A stretch of 64,000 nucleotides of DNA from positions 54,708 through 118,707 of the forward strand of contig UQUV01000005.1 of NCBI GenBank assembly GCA_900544305.1, given 5' to 3'. This DNA comes from an uncultured Porphyromonadaceae bacterium (GTDB lineage: Bacteria > Bacteroidota > Bacteroidia > Bacteroidales > Muribaculaceae). The position numbers were made by a program, and so were the translations under genes. Below are positions 26,860 through 36,602 of the stretch, piece by piece. The first letter of the stretch is position 1. Each line of letters opens with the position of its first letter. The notes under the pieces are model-generated. The model saw only the letters and a list, made by a program, of their open reading frames with translations. It was not told the origin of the DNA and ran no database searches.

Positions 26860-27786
26860 ATGACACTGCAACAACTGGAATATATCGTGGCTGTCGACAA
26901 ATACCGCCATTTCGTACGCGCAGCAGAAGCCTGCGGAGTGACACAAAGCACACTGAGTTCAATGATTCAGAAACTGGAAACGGAACTCGACACCCAGATT
27001 TTCGACCGCAACAGCCACCCTGTCCGCCCGACAGCACAGGGAGAAAACATTATCCGCCAGGCGCAGGTAGTGCTTTTCAACGCGGCACAGATGAAGGAAA
27101 TGGTGCTGACCGAACGCCAACAGGAAACAGGAGAACTGCACCTCGGCGTAATTCCGACCATTGCACCTTATATCATTCCCAAACTTATCAAGCACATCCA
27201 CAGCCACCACAAGCAGGTGCGGCTGCGCCTGCTGGAAGCACGCACTTCCGTGCTGACCGAAAAACTCGAACGTGCGGAAATCGACATTGCACTGCTTGCA
27301 ACGCCGCTCGAAAATCCGAATTTGCTGGAAATTCCTCTCTATTATGAAAAGTTTAAGGCCTATATTTCCCCGGATGAGCCGTTATTCGCCAAACAGGAAA
27401 TCGACGGAGCGGAAATGCCGGGCGAGCGTCTGTGGATTCTTGCCGAAGGCCATTGCCTGCGCAACCAGGTGCTCAATTTCTGCCACCGCAAGTCGCGCTA
27501 CTCAAGCATCTACGAAGCCGGAAGCATCGACACACTGGTAAAGATTGTTGACGAAAACGGAGGCTATACCATCATTCCCGAACTCCACACGTCACTGCTC
27601 ACCGACGAGCAAAAGGAGCGCGTGCGCAACTTCCGCCAGCCGGAGCCTGTACGTGAAGTGTCGCTCGTGGTGCGAAACGACTATATCCGTGAACGCATGC
27701 TCAACCTGCTTGCCGACAGTATCCGCACCATCGTACCCGACAGCCTTGTAGACCCGCGGCTCAAAAAGTTTGCCATCAAATTATAG
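26860..27786 (+). CDS. oxyR: OxyR, peroxide-sensing LysR-type regulator
   Basis: A 308-residue LysR-family activator. The N-terminal winged helix (MTLQQLEYIVAVDKYRHFVRAAEACGVTQSTLSSMI) binds DNA. The sensor domain has C199 and C208 in EGHCLRNQVLNFCHR, the same numbers and context as the redox disulfide pair of E. coli OxyR. It should activate peroxide-defence genes; nearby candidates are rubrerythrin and peroxiredoxin. The ATG at 26860 follows the MBL gene by 13 nt. Its last 6 nt overlap the end of the convergent HD gene. Confidence 0.95.
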   Translation: MTLQQLEYIVAVDKYRHFVRAAEACGVTQSTLSSMIQKLETELDTQIFDRNSHPVRPTAQGENIIRQAQVVLFNAAQMKEMVLTERQQETGELHLGVIPTIAPYIIPKLIKHIHSHHKQVRLRLLEARTSVLTEKLERAEIDIALLATPLENPNLLEIPLYYEKFKAYISPDEPLFAKQEIDGAEMPGERLWILAEGHCLRNQVLNFCHRKSRYSSIYEAGSIDTLVKIVDENGGYTIIPELHTSLLTDEQKERVRNFRQPEPVREVSLVVRNDYIRERMLNLLADSIRTIVPDSLVDPRLKKFAIKL

Positions 27787-28407
27787 CGTAGCGGTCTCTT
27801 CGGCATAAATCCGGTCGAACACCTTCTGCAAAGCCGTCTTGTCGGCAATGATTTTCCGCAGTTCAGCAAGACGGCTGGCATTTTCCGACTCGGGTATCCA
27901 AAGTTTCAGATATCCGCCTTCGGCATATTTTTCCTGCAAATGACCGACAAAGCGGGCATACTGCTCGTCCTTGTTCATTTCCGGGTAATGCGACAGTCCG
28001 TATTGCACCGTACGGCGCAGTGTCACGTCGGCATCAATCACACGGTCGGCTTCAGCCACAATTCTGCCATAAATGCTTCGAGGAGCATGGTCGCTGGAAG
28101 CACGATGGTCCTCAACCGCCTCTGCCATCACCGCCAACTGTTCTTCCGAGAACCACTGCCGGAGTTTTGCATCGGCAAGAAGGATTCTGCCGGAAACCAC
28201 ATGATGCAGTTCCCGCCCTTCACAGAGTCCTAAATCGTGGTAAGCCGCCACAGTGTAGACCATCGACTCGTCAACATCATAATGACGTGCCAAAGCCAGA
28301 CTTTCGCTTATCACCTTTTCCACATGGTCACGCCTGTGTGCCCTGTCGAAACCATCGTAATGCGGTATGATTTCCGCTTCAATATATTGTTGTAATTCCG
28401 CTTCCAT
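27781..28407 (-). CDS. HD-domain phosphohydrolase
   Basis: A 208-residue soluble protein starting at the ATG giving MEAELQQYIEAEIIPHYDGFDRAHRRDH. Conserved metal ligands: His in HRRDH, HDLG, and late VEDHR. This is the YedJ/YfbR-like HD group of phosphohydrolases acting on nucleotides or other phosphates. The stop codon lies within the last 6 nt of oxyR on the other strand, a convergent overlap. Promoter on minus: TACTTTTG at 28428-28435 with GTTG 20 bp upstream. Its exact substrate is unknown. Confidence 0.82.
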   Translation of the reverse strand: MEAELQQYIEAEIIPHYDGFDRAHRRDHVEKVISESLALARHYDVDESMVYTVAAYHDLGLCEGRELHHVVSGRILLADAKLRQWFSEEQLAVMAEAVEDHRASSDHAPRSIYGRIVAEADRVIDADVTLRRTVQYGLSHYPEMNKDEQYARFVGHLQEKYAEGGYLKLWIPESENASRLAELRKIIADKTALQKVFDRIYAEETATL

Positions 28408-28427
28408 AAAAAGATTCTTGTTACATG

Positions 28428-28459
28428 CAAAAGTAGCAAACACACGCCGAAAAATCAAC
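28428..28459 (-). promoter_or_regulatory. Promoter of the HD phosphohydrolase gene
   Basis: On the minus strand GTTG (28459-28456), 20-bp spacer and TACTTTTG (28435-28428). The remaining gap up to 28653 is A- and C-rich on the plus strand and shows no gene. Confidence 0.5.
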
Positions 28460-28653
28460 CCCACCAATCCAAACAGCCAACCCGACAATCCCCCCTTTTT
28501 GCATCAAAAATCCGGATTTTGTGAAAAAACACCCCCAAAACACTGCCGATTCTGTGAAAAAGTCTCTTTAAACGGCTATAAAACAACCCGATAGCTATCC
28601 AAATCATTTATCATCTTCCTATTGAAACGTTTTCTAAGGGAACGGAACAAATA

Positions 28654-28699
28654 AAAATCCGCCCGGAGACGGTGATTTTCACTGTGCTCCGGGCGGATT
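28654..28699 (-). terminator. Terminator of the beta-galactosidase gene
   Basis: Arms AATCCGCCCGGAG and CTCCGGGCGGATT pair perfectly, with an inner stem CAGTGA/TCACCG-like. On the minus strand TTTTTATTTG follows. Confidence 0.85.
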
Positions 28700-28721
28700 G
28701 TCTGTATCCTTTTTCCGACGG

Positions 28722-31700
28722 CTATTCAATAGCGATGCTGCCGGAAAGCGGTGTCATCATAAAGCTGAATTCATAATTTCCATAAGGTACCATGTACTCC
28801 CTTTCGGGAACAGCACCCCAACTGTTTACACAGCCCAGTCCCTGTTGTACCTTGTCAATCAGTACATTCGTCAAATCGGCCTTTTCTACTTCCGGTGAGT
28901 GACGCTGACATTTTTCCAAACCTTCGTCGAGCGACTCAATGGTATAATGGAGTGCCGATGCCGAGAACGGAGCTTCTGCCACAAATTCCAGTCCACATCC
29001 GGCGGCATTAAGCATACGCCACCAACGGATATCGGTCTTCGTGCCGTTTTCCTGCGGACGGATATACGGATAGAACTGTTCGTCTACCGTCTGGTTGTAG
29101 ATTCCAAGGTCGGTGCTGTGATTGCGGTCGCTGTAGTTCTCAATCGGTCCGCGGCCATAATAGGAAACGAGGTCAAACGATTTCGGCATCACGAGCTGCA
29201 TACCGAAGCGGAACATGTTCGGCACTTTGACATCCTGTGCCGCTGCCATCCGCTGCGTTACTTTTACCGCACCCCGGTTATTGACCGTATAAGTGATATA
29301 GAGTTTGGCCTTCACTGCCTTCATTTCGTATTCTGCGCTGACAACAGCCATGCCGTTTTCCATTTTGCTGTCAAGGCTCAACAACGTGATTTCCGGATTC
29401 TTCCATACGGCAAATTTTTTCTGCAAGTTGGCACCGAAGTCATTGTCAGTCGGAGCACGCCAGAAGTTGGGAGTCAACGCACCGCCGTCTTTAATCATGT
29501 CCACACCACCAACCGTATAGCGGTCAATATAGCCGGTTTTCTTGTTGAATTCCAGACTGAAGTTGTCGCCGTCCACCACGATGCAGTTCACATTCGCCGT
29601 ATCAATTACCGCCGTTGTCGTTTCCACGTTCTTATCGGCTACGTTTTCTATTGCCAATTCCGGCGCTTTATAGGCCGTCAGCGGCAACTGCATCTTGGCT
29701 ACGGCATATCCTGCAGGTACAAGGTTTTCGCGCTCCTTCTGCACATAACGCACATTAAGCAGCCATTCGCCTTCACCGTCGGTCTTTCCCCAGTTCAATG
29801 CCACCGTAGCAACAGCCTGCGGAGCCACATCAAGACGGTCTACACGTCCGCTGCGCATCGGTTTTCCGTCCTTCAACAACGTCCATTCCAACGCATAGGC
29901 AGAAAGGTCGCGGAAGAAATTTTCGTTACGCACTTTCACTTCACCCTTGCTCAAATCGCCGGCTTCGGTCCAGATGTTCTGGTAGTAGAATTTCACCTCG
30001 TCGGTATGCGGGTTCGGCTTGCGATCGGGGCTGATAAGACCATTGTCGCAGAAATTGATGTCGCTGGCATCAAAACGGTTGAAGTCGCCGCCGTAGGCAT
30101 AAATCATCTCACCGTTCTTGCCGGTCCAACGGCACGACTGGTCCACAAAGTCCCAGATAAATCCGCCCTGATATTTCGGATACTTGCGCACTAGGTCCCA
30201 ATATTCCTTGAAACCGCCTTGCGAATTACCCATTGCGTGAGCATATTCACATTGAATCAACGGTTTGGTGCTTGCCTCGTTTTTCGCATAGGCTTCGCAT
30301 CCCTTATAACCCAGATACATCGGGCAATAAATATCAGTCAAGCCGTGCTTTTCGGCACGCTCATACTGTACCGGACGGGTAGCATCGGCTGCTTTCACCC
30401 ACTTGTAGGCAGCTTCGAAATTAGGTCCGTAGCCGCCCTCATTACCCAACGACCAGACAATGATGCTCGGATGGTTATAGCTGCGCTCCACGTTACGCCG
30501 GTTGCGTTCTATGTGGGCTTTCAGATACATTTCTTCCTTTGCCAGTGTCGTCTCACCGTAACCCATTCCGTGCGACTCGATATTGGCTTCCGCCACGACA
30601 TAGATACCATAGCGGTCGCACAGTTCGTACCAGTAATTGTCGTCGGGATAGTGGCAGGTTCTCACGGCATTGATATTGTTGAGCTTCATCAGCTGAATAT
30701 CCTGAAGCATTCTTTCGCGCGACACCACATAACCGCCGTCAGGGTCTATTTCATGGCGGTTTGCGCCTTTAATCAGCACCGGCTGTCCGTTGACAAGCAG
30801 CTGTGCATTTTTGATTTCCACCTTACGGAAACCCACCTTCAATGGCACGACTTCCGTATTGCCGAGCGTAGCGCACAACGTATAGAGGTAAGGCGTTTCT
30901 GCCGTCCATTTTTTCGGGTTCTCTACCTGCATCACAGCACAGGCCTTGCCCGAACCCTTTACCGTTGCTTCCTTCACCGTATTTCCGTCGGCATCAAGCA
31001 GTTCCAACAGCACTTCGCCGCTGCCTTTCAAATCCAGTTCCACTGTCAGCGAACCGTTGCGGTAATCGGCATCCAAATCCGGCGTCACGCGAATATCGTC
31101 GATGCGCTTCTTGTTGCGTGCATACAGGTAGCAGTCGCGTGCCACACCGCTATAACGGAAAAAGTCCTGGTCTTCCAGATACGTTCCGTCGCACCAGCGG
31201 AACACCTGAAAAGCTATCAGGTTCTTCTGTCCCGGCTTCACATATCGGGTAATGTCAAACTCCGCTTCCAGTTTGCTGTCCTCGCTGTAGCCCACAAACT
31301 TTCCGTTCACCCAAAGATACATGTTGGAAGTGACGGAACCGAAATGCGCCACGATGTCCTTACCGTTCCAATCGGCAGGCACTACGATTTCACGCCTATA
31401 TGAACCCACATGGTTGTTTTCTACCGGCACATAAGGCGGATTGCTCTTATACTGATTCCGCCAGGCATAGCCGATATTCACGTAGATAGGGTCGCCATAC
31501 CCGTTCAACTCCCAAACGGCAGGCACCTGCATATAGTCCCATCCTCTGTCATTGTAACCGACTTTCCAGAAGTCAACAGGACGGGCATCGGCATCCTTCA
31601 CCCAGAAAAATTTCCAGGTACCGTTAAGCGTCATGAAGTTGGACGATTTTTCTTTCACGGCAGCATCGGCCGCTTCCTTGTTTTCATAGGCAAAAAAGTT

Positions 31701-31829
31701 GGCATGCATCGGAGCACGGTTCACCGCATTTATCTCCGGGTCCTGCCATTCCTTGAACGACTGTGCGTTGCCGGCAACTGCCGCCAAGCTTAACGCACCG
31801 ATTAAGAGAATATTTTTCACGTGATACAT
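28722..31829 (-). CDS. Glycoside hydrolase family 2 beta-galactosidase, exported
   Basis: A 1035-residue LacZ-type enzyme with a signal peptide (MYHVKNILLIGALSLAAVAGNA). The five LacZ domains are present: sugar-binding jelly roll (about 50-220), Ig-like (about 225-335), TIM barrel (about 340-630), second Ig-like and the C-terminal beta-sandwich (about 760-1025). The acid/base Glu is in SLGNEGGYG (about 464) and the nucleophile in IQCEYAHAMG (about 526). It cleaves terminal beta-galactosides, probably in the periplasm as part of glycan use. No susC/susD genes adjoin it. Single-gene unit; no convincing promoter is seen. Confidence 0.92.
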   Translation of the reverse strand: MYHVKNILLIGALSLAAVAGNAQSFKEWQDPEINAVNRAPMHANFFAYENKEAADAAVKEKSSNFMTLNGTWKFFWVKDADARPVDFWKVGYNDRGWDYMQVPAVWELNGYGDPIYVNIGYAWRNQYKSNPPYVPVENNHVGSYRREIVVPADWNGKDIVAHFGSVTSNMYLWVNGKFVGYSEDSKLEAEFDITRYVKPGQKNLIAFQVFRWCDGTYLEDQDFFRYSGVARDCYLYARNKKRIDDIRVTPDLDADYRNGSLTVELDLKGSGEVLLELLDADGNTVKEATVKGSGKACAVMQVENPKKWTAETPYLYTLCATLGNTEVVPLKVGFRKVEIKNAQLLVNGQPVLIKGANRHEIDPDGGYVVSRERMLQDIQLMKLNNINAVRTCHYPDDNYWYELCDRYGIYVVAEANIESHGMGYGETTLAKEEMYLKAHIERNRRNVERSYNHPSIIVWSLGNEGGYGPNFEAAYKWVKAADATRPVQYERAEKHGLTDIYCPMYLGYKGCEAYAKNEASTKPLIQCEYAHAMGNSQGGFKEYWDLVRKYPKYQGGFIWDFVDQSCRWTGKNGEMIYAYGGDFNRFDASDINFCDNGLISPDRKPNPHTDEVKFYYQNIWTEAGDLSKGEVKVRNENFFRDLSAYALEWTLLKDGKPMRSGRVDRLDVAPQAVATVALNWGKTDGEGEWLLNVRYVQKERENLVPAGYAVAKMQLPLTAYKAPELAIENVADKNVETTTAVIDTANVNCIVVDGDNFSLEFNKKTGYIDRYTVGGVDMIKDGGALTPNFWRAPTDNDFGANLQKKFAVWKNPEITLLSLDSKMENGMAVVSAEYEMKAVKAKLYITYTVNNRGAVKVTQRMAAAQDVKVPNMFRFGMQLVMPKSFDLVSYYGRGPIENYSDRNHSTDLGIYNQTVDEQFYPYIRPQENGTKTDIRWWRMLNAAGCGLEFVAEAPFSASALHYTIESLDEGLEKCQRHSPEVEKADLTNVLIDKVQQGLGCVNSWGAVPEREYMVPYGNYEFSFMMTPLSGSIAIE

Positions 31830-31968
31830 GGAGGGTTCTCAAATTCACTGCCAAAGCCGAACCCGTTTACATTTGGCAGACATAAAACGTTTTGTAGGTT
31901 TGTCAATTTTCTCCGTAAAAATAGTGATTTATCATGAAATTACATATCTTCGCATACAAAAAAGCACA

Positions 31969-32652
31969 ATGCAGGACAACGTTTTCCAACAGAAAGAAAT
32001 AGAAATGACAGCCGACGGTTCGGCCACCATCTACCTTCCGCTGCTCGACGAACATTACCATTCCGTCAAAGGGGCATACACGGAATCGGTGCACATATTT
32101 CTGAACTGCGGACTGCTTCACTGCCAAAAGCCGTCGATACGCGTTCTGGAAGTGGGATTCGGCACCGGACTCAATTCGGTAGTCACGGCCTGCGGCTGCA
32201 GCGACAAACACGTCGACTATTTCACCCTCGAACGCTATCCGCTCAGTCCTGAAACCATCGAACAGACAGGCTACTACCGCACTTTGCCGGAAAACGAATC
32301 TTCCGTCCTGCGAAAAATCCATCATTGCCCCTGGGAACAGCTTACTCCCGTCACCGACCATTTCTCCATCGCCAAACTGGAATGCGACCTGACCTCACCG
32401 CTCACCCGTCTGCCGGACGACATCGACGTGGTCTATTTCGACGCGTTTGCACCTGAAAAGCAGCCGGAAATGTGGAGCGACGACGTGTTCCGCCGCATAT
32501 TCGACACGATGACTCCTGGAGGCATACTCACCACCTACTGCGCCAAAGGCGAAATTCGCCGACGATTACAGGCCACCGGTTTCACCGTAGAACGTCTCGC
32601 CGGTCCGCCCAACGGCAAGCGCGAAATTCTCCGCGCCACAAAGCCGCTGTAG
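31969..32652 (+). CDS. MnmC/MnmD-like tRNA (5-methylaminomethyl-2-thiouridine) methyltransferase
   Basis: A 227-residue SAM-dependent methyltransferase of the MnmC N-terminal type. The SAM motif is LEVGFGTGLNS (about 60-70); the DFxxPE-like catalytic segment is FDAFAPEKQPEMW. It should methylate the aminomethyl group at the wobble uridine of tRNAs. The fused FAD domain of E. coli MnmC is absent, as in MnmD-type stand-alone enzymes. The ATG at 31969 follows a TATCTTCG -7-like box (31945-31952). Confidence 0.85.
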   Translation: MQDNVFQQKEIEMTADGSATIYLPLLDEHYHSVKGAYTESVHIFLNCGLLHCQKPSIRVLEVGFGTGLNSVVTACGCSDKHVDYFTLERYPLSPETIEQTGYYRTLPENESSVLRKIHHCPWEQLTPVTDHFSIAKLECDLTSPLTRLPDDIDVVYFDAFAPEKQPEMWSDDVFRRIFDTMTPGGILTTYCAKGEIRRRLQATGFTVERLAGPPNGKREILRATKPL

Positions 32653-32701
32653 CCCTTCCGTCCTTTCGCCAATATAGTGTTTTTAAACACACCCTTTTCT
32701 C

Positions 32702-32732
32702 TTGGCAGTCATTGCAGGAAATCGTATATTTG
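32702..32732 (+). promoter_or_regulatory. Promoter of the lplA-gcv-lpdA operon
   Basis: TTGG (32702-32705), 19-bp spacer and TATATTTG (32725-32732). Leader about 20 nt. No glycine-riboswitch-like fold fits in so short a leader. Confidence 0.7.
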
Positions 32733-32757
32733 GGGGTATTAAAATTCCCTTATGTAA

Positions 32758-33738
32758 ATGAAGCATATTAAACTGCCGGACAGCCGTGAACGACGTTTGA
32801 TTTTCTACCTCGCCATGGAAGAATTTGTTGCACGCGAGCTGGACGAAGATGAAGCCTTTTTTATTTGGCAAGTTGCTCCTACTGTGATTTTTGGTCGAAA
32901 CCAACTCATGGAAGCGGAAGTCAACATGCCCTACTGCAAAGAACACGGTATACAGACCTACCGCCGCAAAAGCGGGGGAGGATGCGTGTATTCGGACAAA
33001 GGGAACCTGATGCTGTCCTACATCACGAAAGGCGACAGTGTCGGTTTTTATTTTGACCGCTATATCCGCCGTGTGGCCTTCATGCTTCAGAAAAAGGGGG
33101 TGAACGCGCAGGTGGCAGGGCGCAACGACATTCTGATTGACGGCAAAAAAGTGTCGGGCAACGCTTTTTATAAAATTCCCGGCAAATGCATTATCCACGG
33201 AACATTGCTTTTCGACACCGATTTCGACAGCCTGCAACAGGCCATAACGCCGTCGGACAACAAACTGAAAAGCAAAGGCGTTGCTTCCGTACGCCAGCAT
33301 GTCACCAACCTCAGCGAACATCTGGATATGGACATTGAGGACTTCAAGCAATATCTGATTGACGACATGTGCCGCGGTGAAGAACGGACCCTGACAGCCG
33401 ACGAAATAGCACGCATCGAACAGATAGAACAGACCTATCTGGAAGAAAGTTTCCTGAGGGGATGTAATCCTGCCTACACCGTCTGCAAGACTGACAAGAT
33501 AGAGGCCGTAGGCGAAGTGATGGCCAATCTGGAAGTGAGAAACGGCCGCATTCGCCGTCTGAGCCTTACCGGCGATTTTTTCCCGCTCTATGACACTGAC
33601 GTGGAACTTAACCGCCGTCTTCACAACGTGACGCTCGAGCGCGAAGCGTTGCAGGCCGCTCTCCGGGATTTTAATCTCGAGAACTACATCATGAACTTCA
33701 AAACAAACAACTTTATTGAATTATTACTTAAATCTTAA
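32758..33738 (+). CDS. lplA: Lipoate-protein ligase
   Basis: A 326-residue enzyme of the LplA family, attaching lipoate (via lipoyl-AMP) to lysines of acceptor proteins. Family marks are the RRKSGGGCVYSDKGNLMLSYI segment (lipoate/ATP binding), the GRNDILIDGKKVSGNA loop with the catalytic Lys, and the C-terminal accessory domain (about 250-320). It lies 12 nt upstream of gcvT; gcvH in the same operon is the likely acceptor. The layout gives each new GcvH a co-expressed ligase. Confidence 0.88.
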   Translation: MKHIKLPDSRERRLIFYLAMEEFVARELDEDEAFFIWQVAPTVIFGRNQLMEAEVNMPYCKEHGIQTYRRKSGGGCVYSDKGNLMLSYITKGDSVGFYFDRYIRRVAFMLQKKGVNAQVAGRNDILIDGKKVSGNAFYKIPGKCIIHGTLLFDTDFDSLQQAITPSDNKLKSKGVASVRQHVTNLSEHLDMDIEDFKQYLIDDMCRGEERTLTADEIARIEQIEQTYLEESFLRGCNPAYTVCKTDKIEAVGEVMANLEVRNGRIRRLSLTGDFFPLYDTDVELNRRLHNVTLEREALQAALRDFNLENYIMNFKTNNFIELLLKS

Positions 33739-33750
33739 AATATAGCATCA

Positions 33751-34845
33751 ATGGAAAACTTGCTAAAAACCTGTCTCTACGACAAGCACGTCGGGCTCAA
33801 CGCCAAAATGAGCCCATTCGGCGGATTTATGATGCCGATTGAGTACGTTTCGATTATTGAGGAACACAATGCCGTGCGCCATGCCGCCGGTATGTTCGAC
33901 GTTTCTCACATGGGCGAAATTTTCATTACCGGAAACGATGCCGAAAAATTCGTCAACCACATTTTCACCAACGATGTGAACGGCATCCCTGCCGGAAAAA
34001 TCCTGTATGGAATGATGCTCTATCCGACGGGCGGCGTTGTCGATGATTTGCTCGTCTACAAGATGCACGCCGAAAACACCTGGTTGCTCGTTGTCAATGC
34101 TTCGAACATTGCCAAGGACTATGAATGGATTTGCCAGCAGACGGAAGGCTTCGACGTGAAGGTGGAAAACGCTTCGAACGCATGGGGAGAAATCGCCCTG
34201 CAAGGACCGAAAGCGGAACGCATCGCCATTGAAACGCTTGATATGGATGTTGCCGACCTGGCTTTCTACACCTTTGTGGAAACCACATGGTATGGCGCGC
34301 CGGTCATCATCAGCCGTACCGGATATACGGGTGAGGACGGTTTCGAATTCTATGCCGCACCGGAAGTGATTGTCCGCATTTGGGATACGCTTATCGACGC
34401 ACACGTACAGCCTTGCGGACTGGGCTGCCGCGACACGCTGCGCTTTGAAGTGGGTCTTCCTCTCTACGGACATGAACTGAGTGAGGAAATCACTCCTATT
34501 GAAGCCGGACTGGGCATGTTTGTGAAAGTCGACAAGGCTGAATTCATCGGCAAGGAAGCCATTGTGAAGCAAAAGACGGAAGGCGTAGCACGCAAGGTGG
34601 TGGGCATCGAGCTTGCCGACAAGGCCATTCCGCGTGCCGGATATGAAATCGTGGCCGACGACCGCACCATCGGCGTTGTCACAACCGGTTATCACTCCAT
34701 TTCTACCGACAAGAGCGTATGTATGGCTCTGATTGAAAAACAGTATGCCACTGTCGGTACGGAAGTAAGCGTACGCATCCGCAAAAAACTGTTTGCCGGA
34801 ACAGTATGCAAAAAACGTTTCTACGAAAAAAACTATAAAAAATAA
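33751..34845 (+). CDS. gcvT: Glycine cleavage system T protein (aminomethyltransferase)
   Basis: A 364-residue T protein transferring the methylene unit from the aminomethyl-lipoyl arm of GcvH to tetrahydrofolate, releasing ammonia. Motifs: HNAVRHAAGMFDVSHMGE, the catalytic region EIALQGPKAE, RTGYTGEDGFE and GLGCRDTLRFEVGLPLYGHE. The length is typical. It follows lplA by 12 nt and precedes gcvH by 33 nt. Confidence 0.97.
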   Translation: MENLLKTCLYDKHVGLNAKMSPFGGFMMPIEYVSIIEEHNAVRHAAGMFDVSHMGEIFITGNDAEKFVNHIFTNDVNGIPAGKILYGMMLYPTGGVVDDLLVYKMHAENTWLLVVNASNIAKDYEWICQQTEGFDVKVENASNAWGEIALQGPKAERIAIETLDMDVADLAFYTFVETTWYGAPVIISRTGYTGEDGFEFYAAPEVIVRIWDTLIDAHVQPCGLGCRDTLRFEVGLPLYGHELSEEITPIEAGLGMFVKVDKAEFIGKEAIVKQKTEGVARKVVGIELADKAIPRAGYEIVADDRTIGVVTTGYHSISTDKSVCMALIEKQYATVGTEVSVRIRKKLFAGTVCKKRFYEKNYKK

Positions 34846-34878
34846 TATTTACACAAATCTATCTAAAACTCAACAACT

Positions 34879-35265
34879 ATGGCTAAGACAATTGAAGGAC
34901 TATACTACAGCGAATCTCACGAATGGATTAAAGTAGACGGTGAATACGGTTTCATCGGTATCACAGACCACGCACAACAGGCAATGGGCAGCATCGTTTA
35001 TGTTGACATGCCGGAAGTGGACGACGAAGTAGAAAAGGACGAAGAGTTCGGAGCAGTGGAAAGCGTTAAGGCTGCCAGCGAACTTATTTCTCCGGTTTCA
35101 GGCGAAGTAGTGGAAGTGAACGAAGATTTGGGCGACGCTCCTGAACTTATCAACAAGGACGCCTATGAAAACTGGATTATCAAGGTGAAACTTTCCGACC
35201 CTTCAGAACTGGAATCACTGATGAATGCGGAACAATATGCCGCTTACTGCGAAGAAAACCAATAA
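34879..35265 (+). CDS. gcvH: Glycine cleavage system H protein
   Basis: A 128-residue lipoyl carrier. The lipoylated Lys is K64 in the ESVKAASE motif. The protein shuttles the aminomethyl group between P, T and L proteins. The Glu-rich surface and length fit the family. The gene ends 10 nt before gcvPA. Ligase and recycling enzyme are in the same operon. Confidence 0.98.
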   Translation: MAKTIEGLYYSESHEWIKVDGEYGFIGITDHAQQAMGSIVYVDMPEVDDEVEKDEEFGAVESVKAASELISPVSGEVVEVNEDLGDAPELINKDAYENWIIKVKLSDPSELESLMNAEQYAAYCEENQ

Positions 35266-35275
35266 TCCAACGGTT

Positions 35276-36598
35276 ATGAGCTTTGCATATTTTCCACATA
35301 CCGACAGCGACATTCAGGAAATGCTCCAGCGCATCGGTGTCAACTCGCTTGACGACCTCTATGCCGACGTTCCTGAAAATGTTGTCTACAAAGATGAATA
35401 TGACCTTCCCGACGCCATGTCGGAACAGGAAATCCGCCGACTGTTCGGCGAACTCGACCGCAAGAACCGCCAGCTGACAGTGTTCTGCGGCGCAGGCGCA
35501 TACGACCATTATGCTCCGGCAGTTATCCCTGCCGTATTGAGCCGTGCGGAATATCTGACAGCCTATACGCCCTATCAGGCAGAAATCTCACAAGGTACAC
35601 TCCGCTATATCTTTGAGTTCCAAAGCATGATAACGGAACTTACGGGCATGGACTGCGCCAACGCTTCCATGTATGACGGTGCTACCGCCGCAGCCGAAGC
35701 CATGATGATGGCGATGGCAGCTACGAAAAAGAAGACACGCTTCCTTGTTTCGGAAACGCTGCTGCCACAGGTGCTGAACGTGGTAAGAACTTACGCCAAA
35801 TTCAACAATATCGCCCTCGGAACCGTGAAGCAGAACGACGGCAACACGGATTTGGAAAGCCTCAAGGCTGAACTTGCTGCCGGCGACGTGGCTGGTGTAC
35901 TGGTACCGAGCATCAACCGCTACGGTATCATCGAGGACCTTTCCGGAATGGCCGATGCCGTTCACGAACAGAAAGGTCTGCTGGTCGTTTATGCCGACCC
36001 GTCGGCTCTCGCCGTTGTCAAGACTCCGGGAGAGTGGGGGGCAGACATCGCATGCGGCGACGGACAGCCGTTGGGCATTCCTGTCAGCTACGGAGGTCCG
36101 TATGTAGGCTTCCTTGCCAGCCGTAAGGAGCTCGTGCGCAAGTTGCCGGGACGTATCGTCGGCGCAACTACCGACGTTGACGGCAAACGTGCGTTCGTGC
36201 TGACACTTCAGGCACGCGAACAACATATCCGCCGCCAGAAGGCAAACAGCAACATCTGTTCAAACCAGTCGCTGATGGCGCTCTACGTTACAGTCTATCT
36301 GTCGCTGATGGGCAAAGAAGGCTTGAAGAAAGTAAACGAAATGTCGTACGGCGGCGCACACTACCTCTACGACCGCCTGGTGGAAACAGGACTGTTCACT
36401 CCGGTGTTCAACCGTCCGTTCCTGAAGGAATTTGTAATGAGCACCTCACTGCCGGCCGAACGCCTGCAACAGGCACTGCTCGACAACGGATTCCTTGCCG
36501 CTATCCAAACGGAAGAAGGCTATGTGAGCTTCTGCGTGACCGAACAGCGCACACGCGAAGAAATTGACCGTATGATTGATGTGATTAAAAGCGTATAG
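35276..36598 (+). CDS. gcvPA: Glycine dehydrogenase (decarboxylating) subunit 1
   Basis: A 440-residue subunit of the split P protein. The P-protein N-terminal half is recognised by FAYFPHTDSDIQEML, the TPYQAEISQGTLRYIFEFQSMITELTGMDCANASMYDG signature region and the QAREQHIRRQKANSNICSNQ segment. It pairs with GcvPB; the PLP lysine is in the other subunit. The start is the ATG 10 nt after gcvH; the ATG-like frame further upstream overlaps gcvH. Confidence 0.97.
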   Translation: MSFAYFPHTDSDIQEMLQRIGVNSLDDLYADVPENVVYKDEYDLPDAMSEQEIRRLFGELDRKNRQLTVFCGAGAYDHYAPAVIPAVLSRAEYLTAYTPYQAEISQGTLRYIFEFQSMITELTGMDCANASMYDGATAAAEAMMMAMAATKKKTRFLVSETLLPQVLNVVRTYAKFNNIALGTVKQNDGNTDLESLKAELAAGDVAGVLVPSINRYGIIEDLSGMADAVHEQKGLLVVYADPSALAVVKTPGEWGADIACGDGQPLGIPVSYGGPYVGFLASRKELVRKLPGRIVGATTDVDGKRAFVLTLQAREQHIRRQKANSNICSNQSLMALYVTVYLSLMGKEGLKKVNEMSYGGAHYLYDRLVETGLFTPVFNRPFLKEFVMSTSLPAERLQQALLDNGFLAAIQTEEGYVSFCVTEQRTREEIDRMIDVIKSV

Positions 36599-36602
36599 AG
36601 CC

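Noticed and set aside
34846..34878. Glycine riboswitch in the gcv operon
   Set aside because: Neither the operon leader nor the gcvT-gcvH gap is long enough or shows the aptamer pattern.
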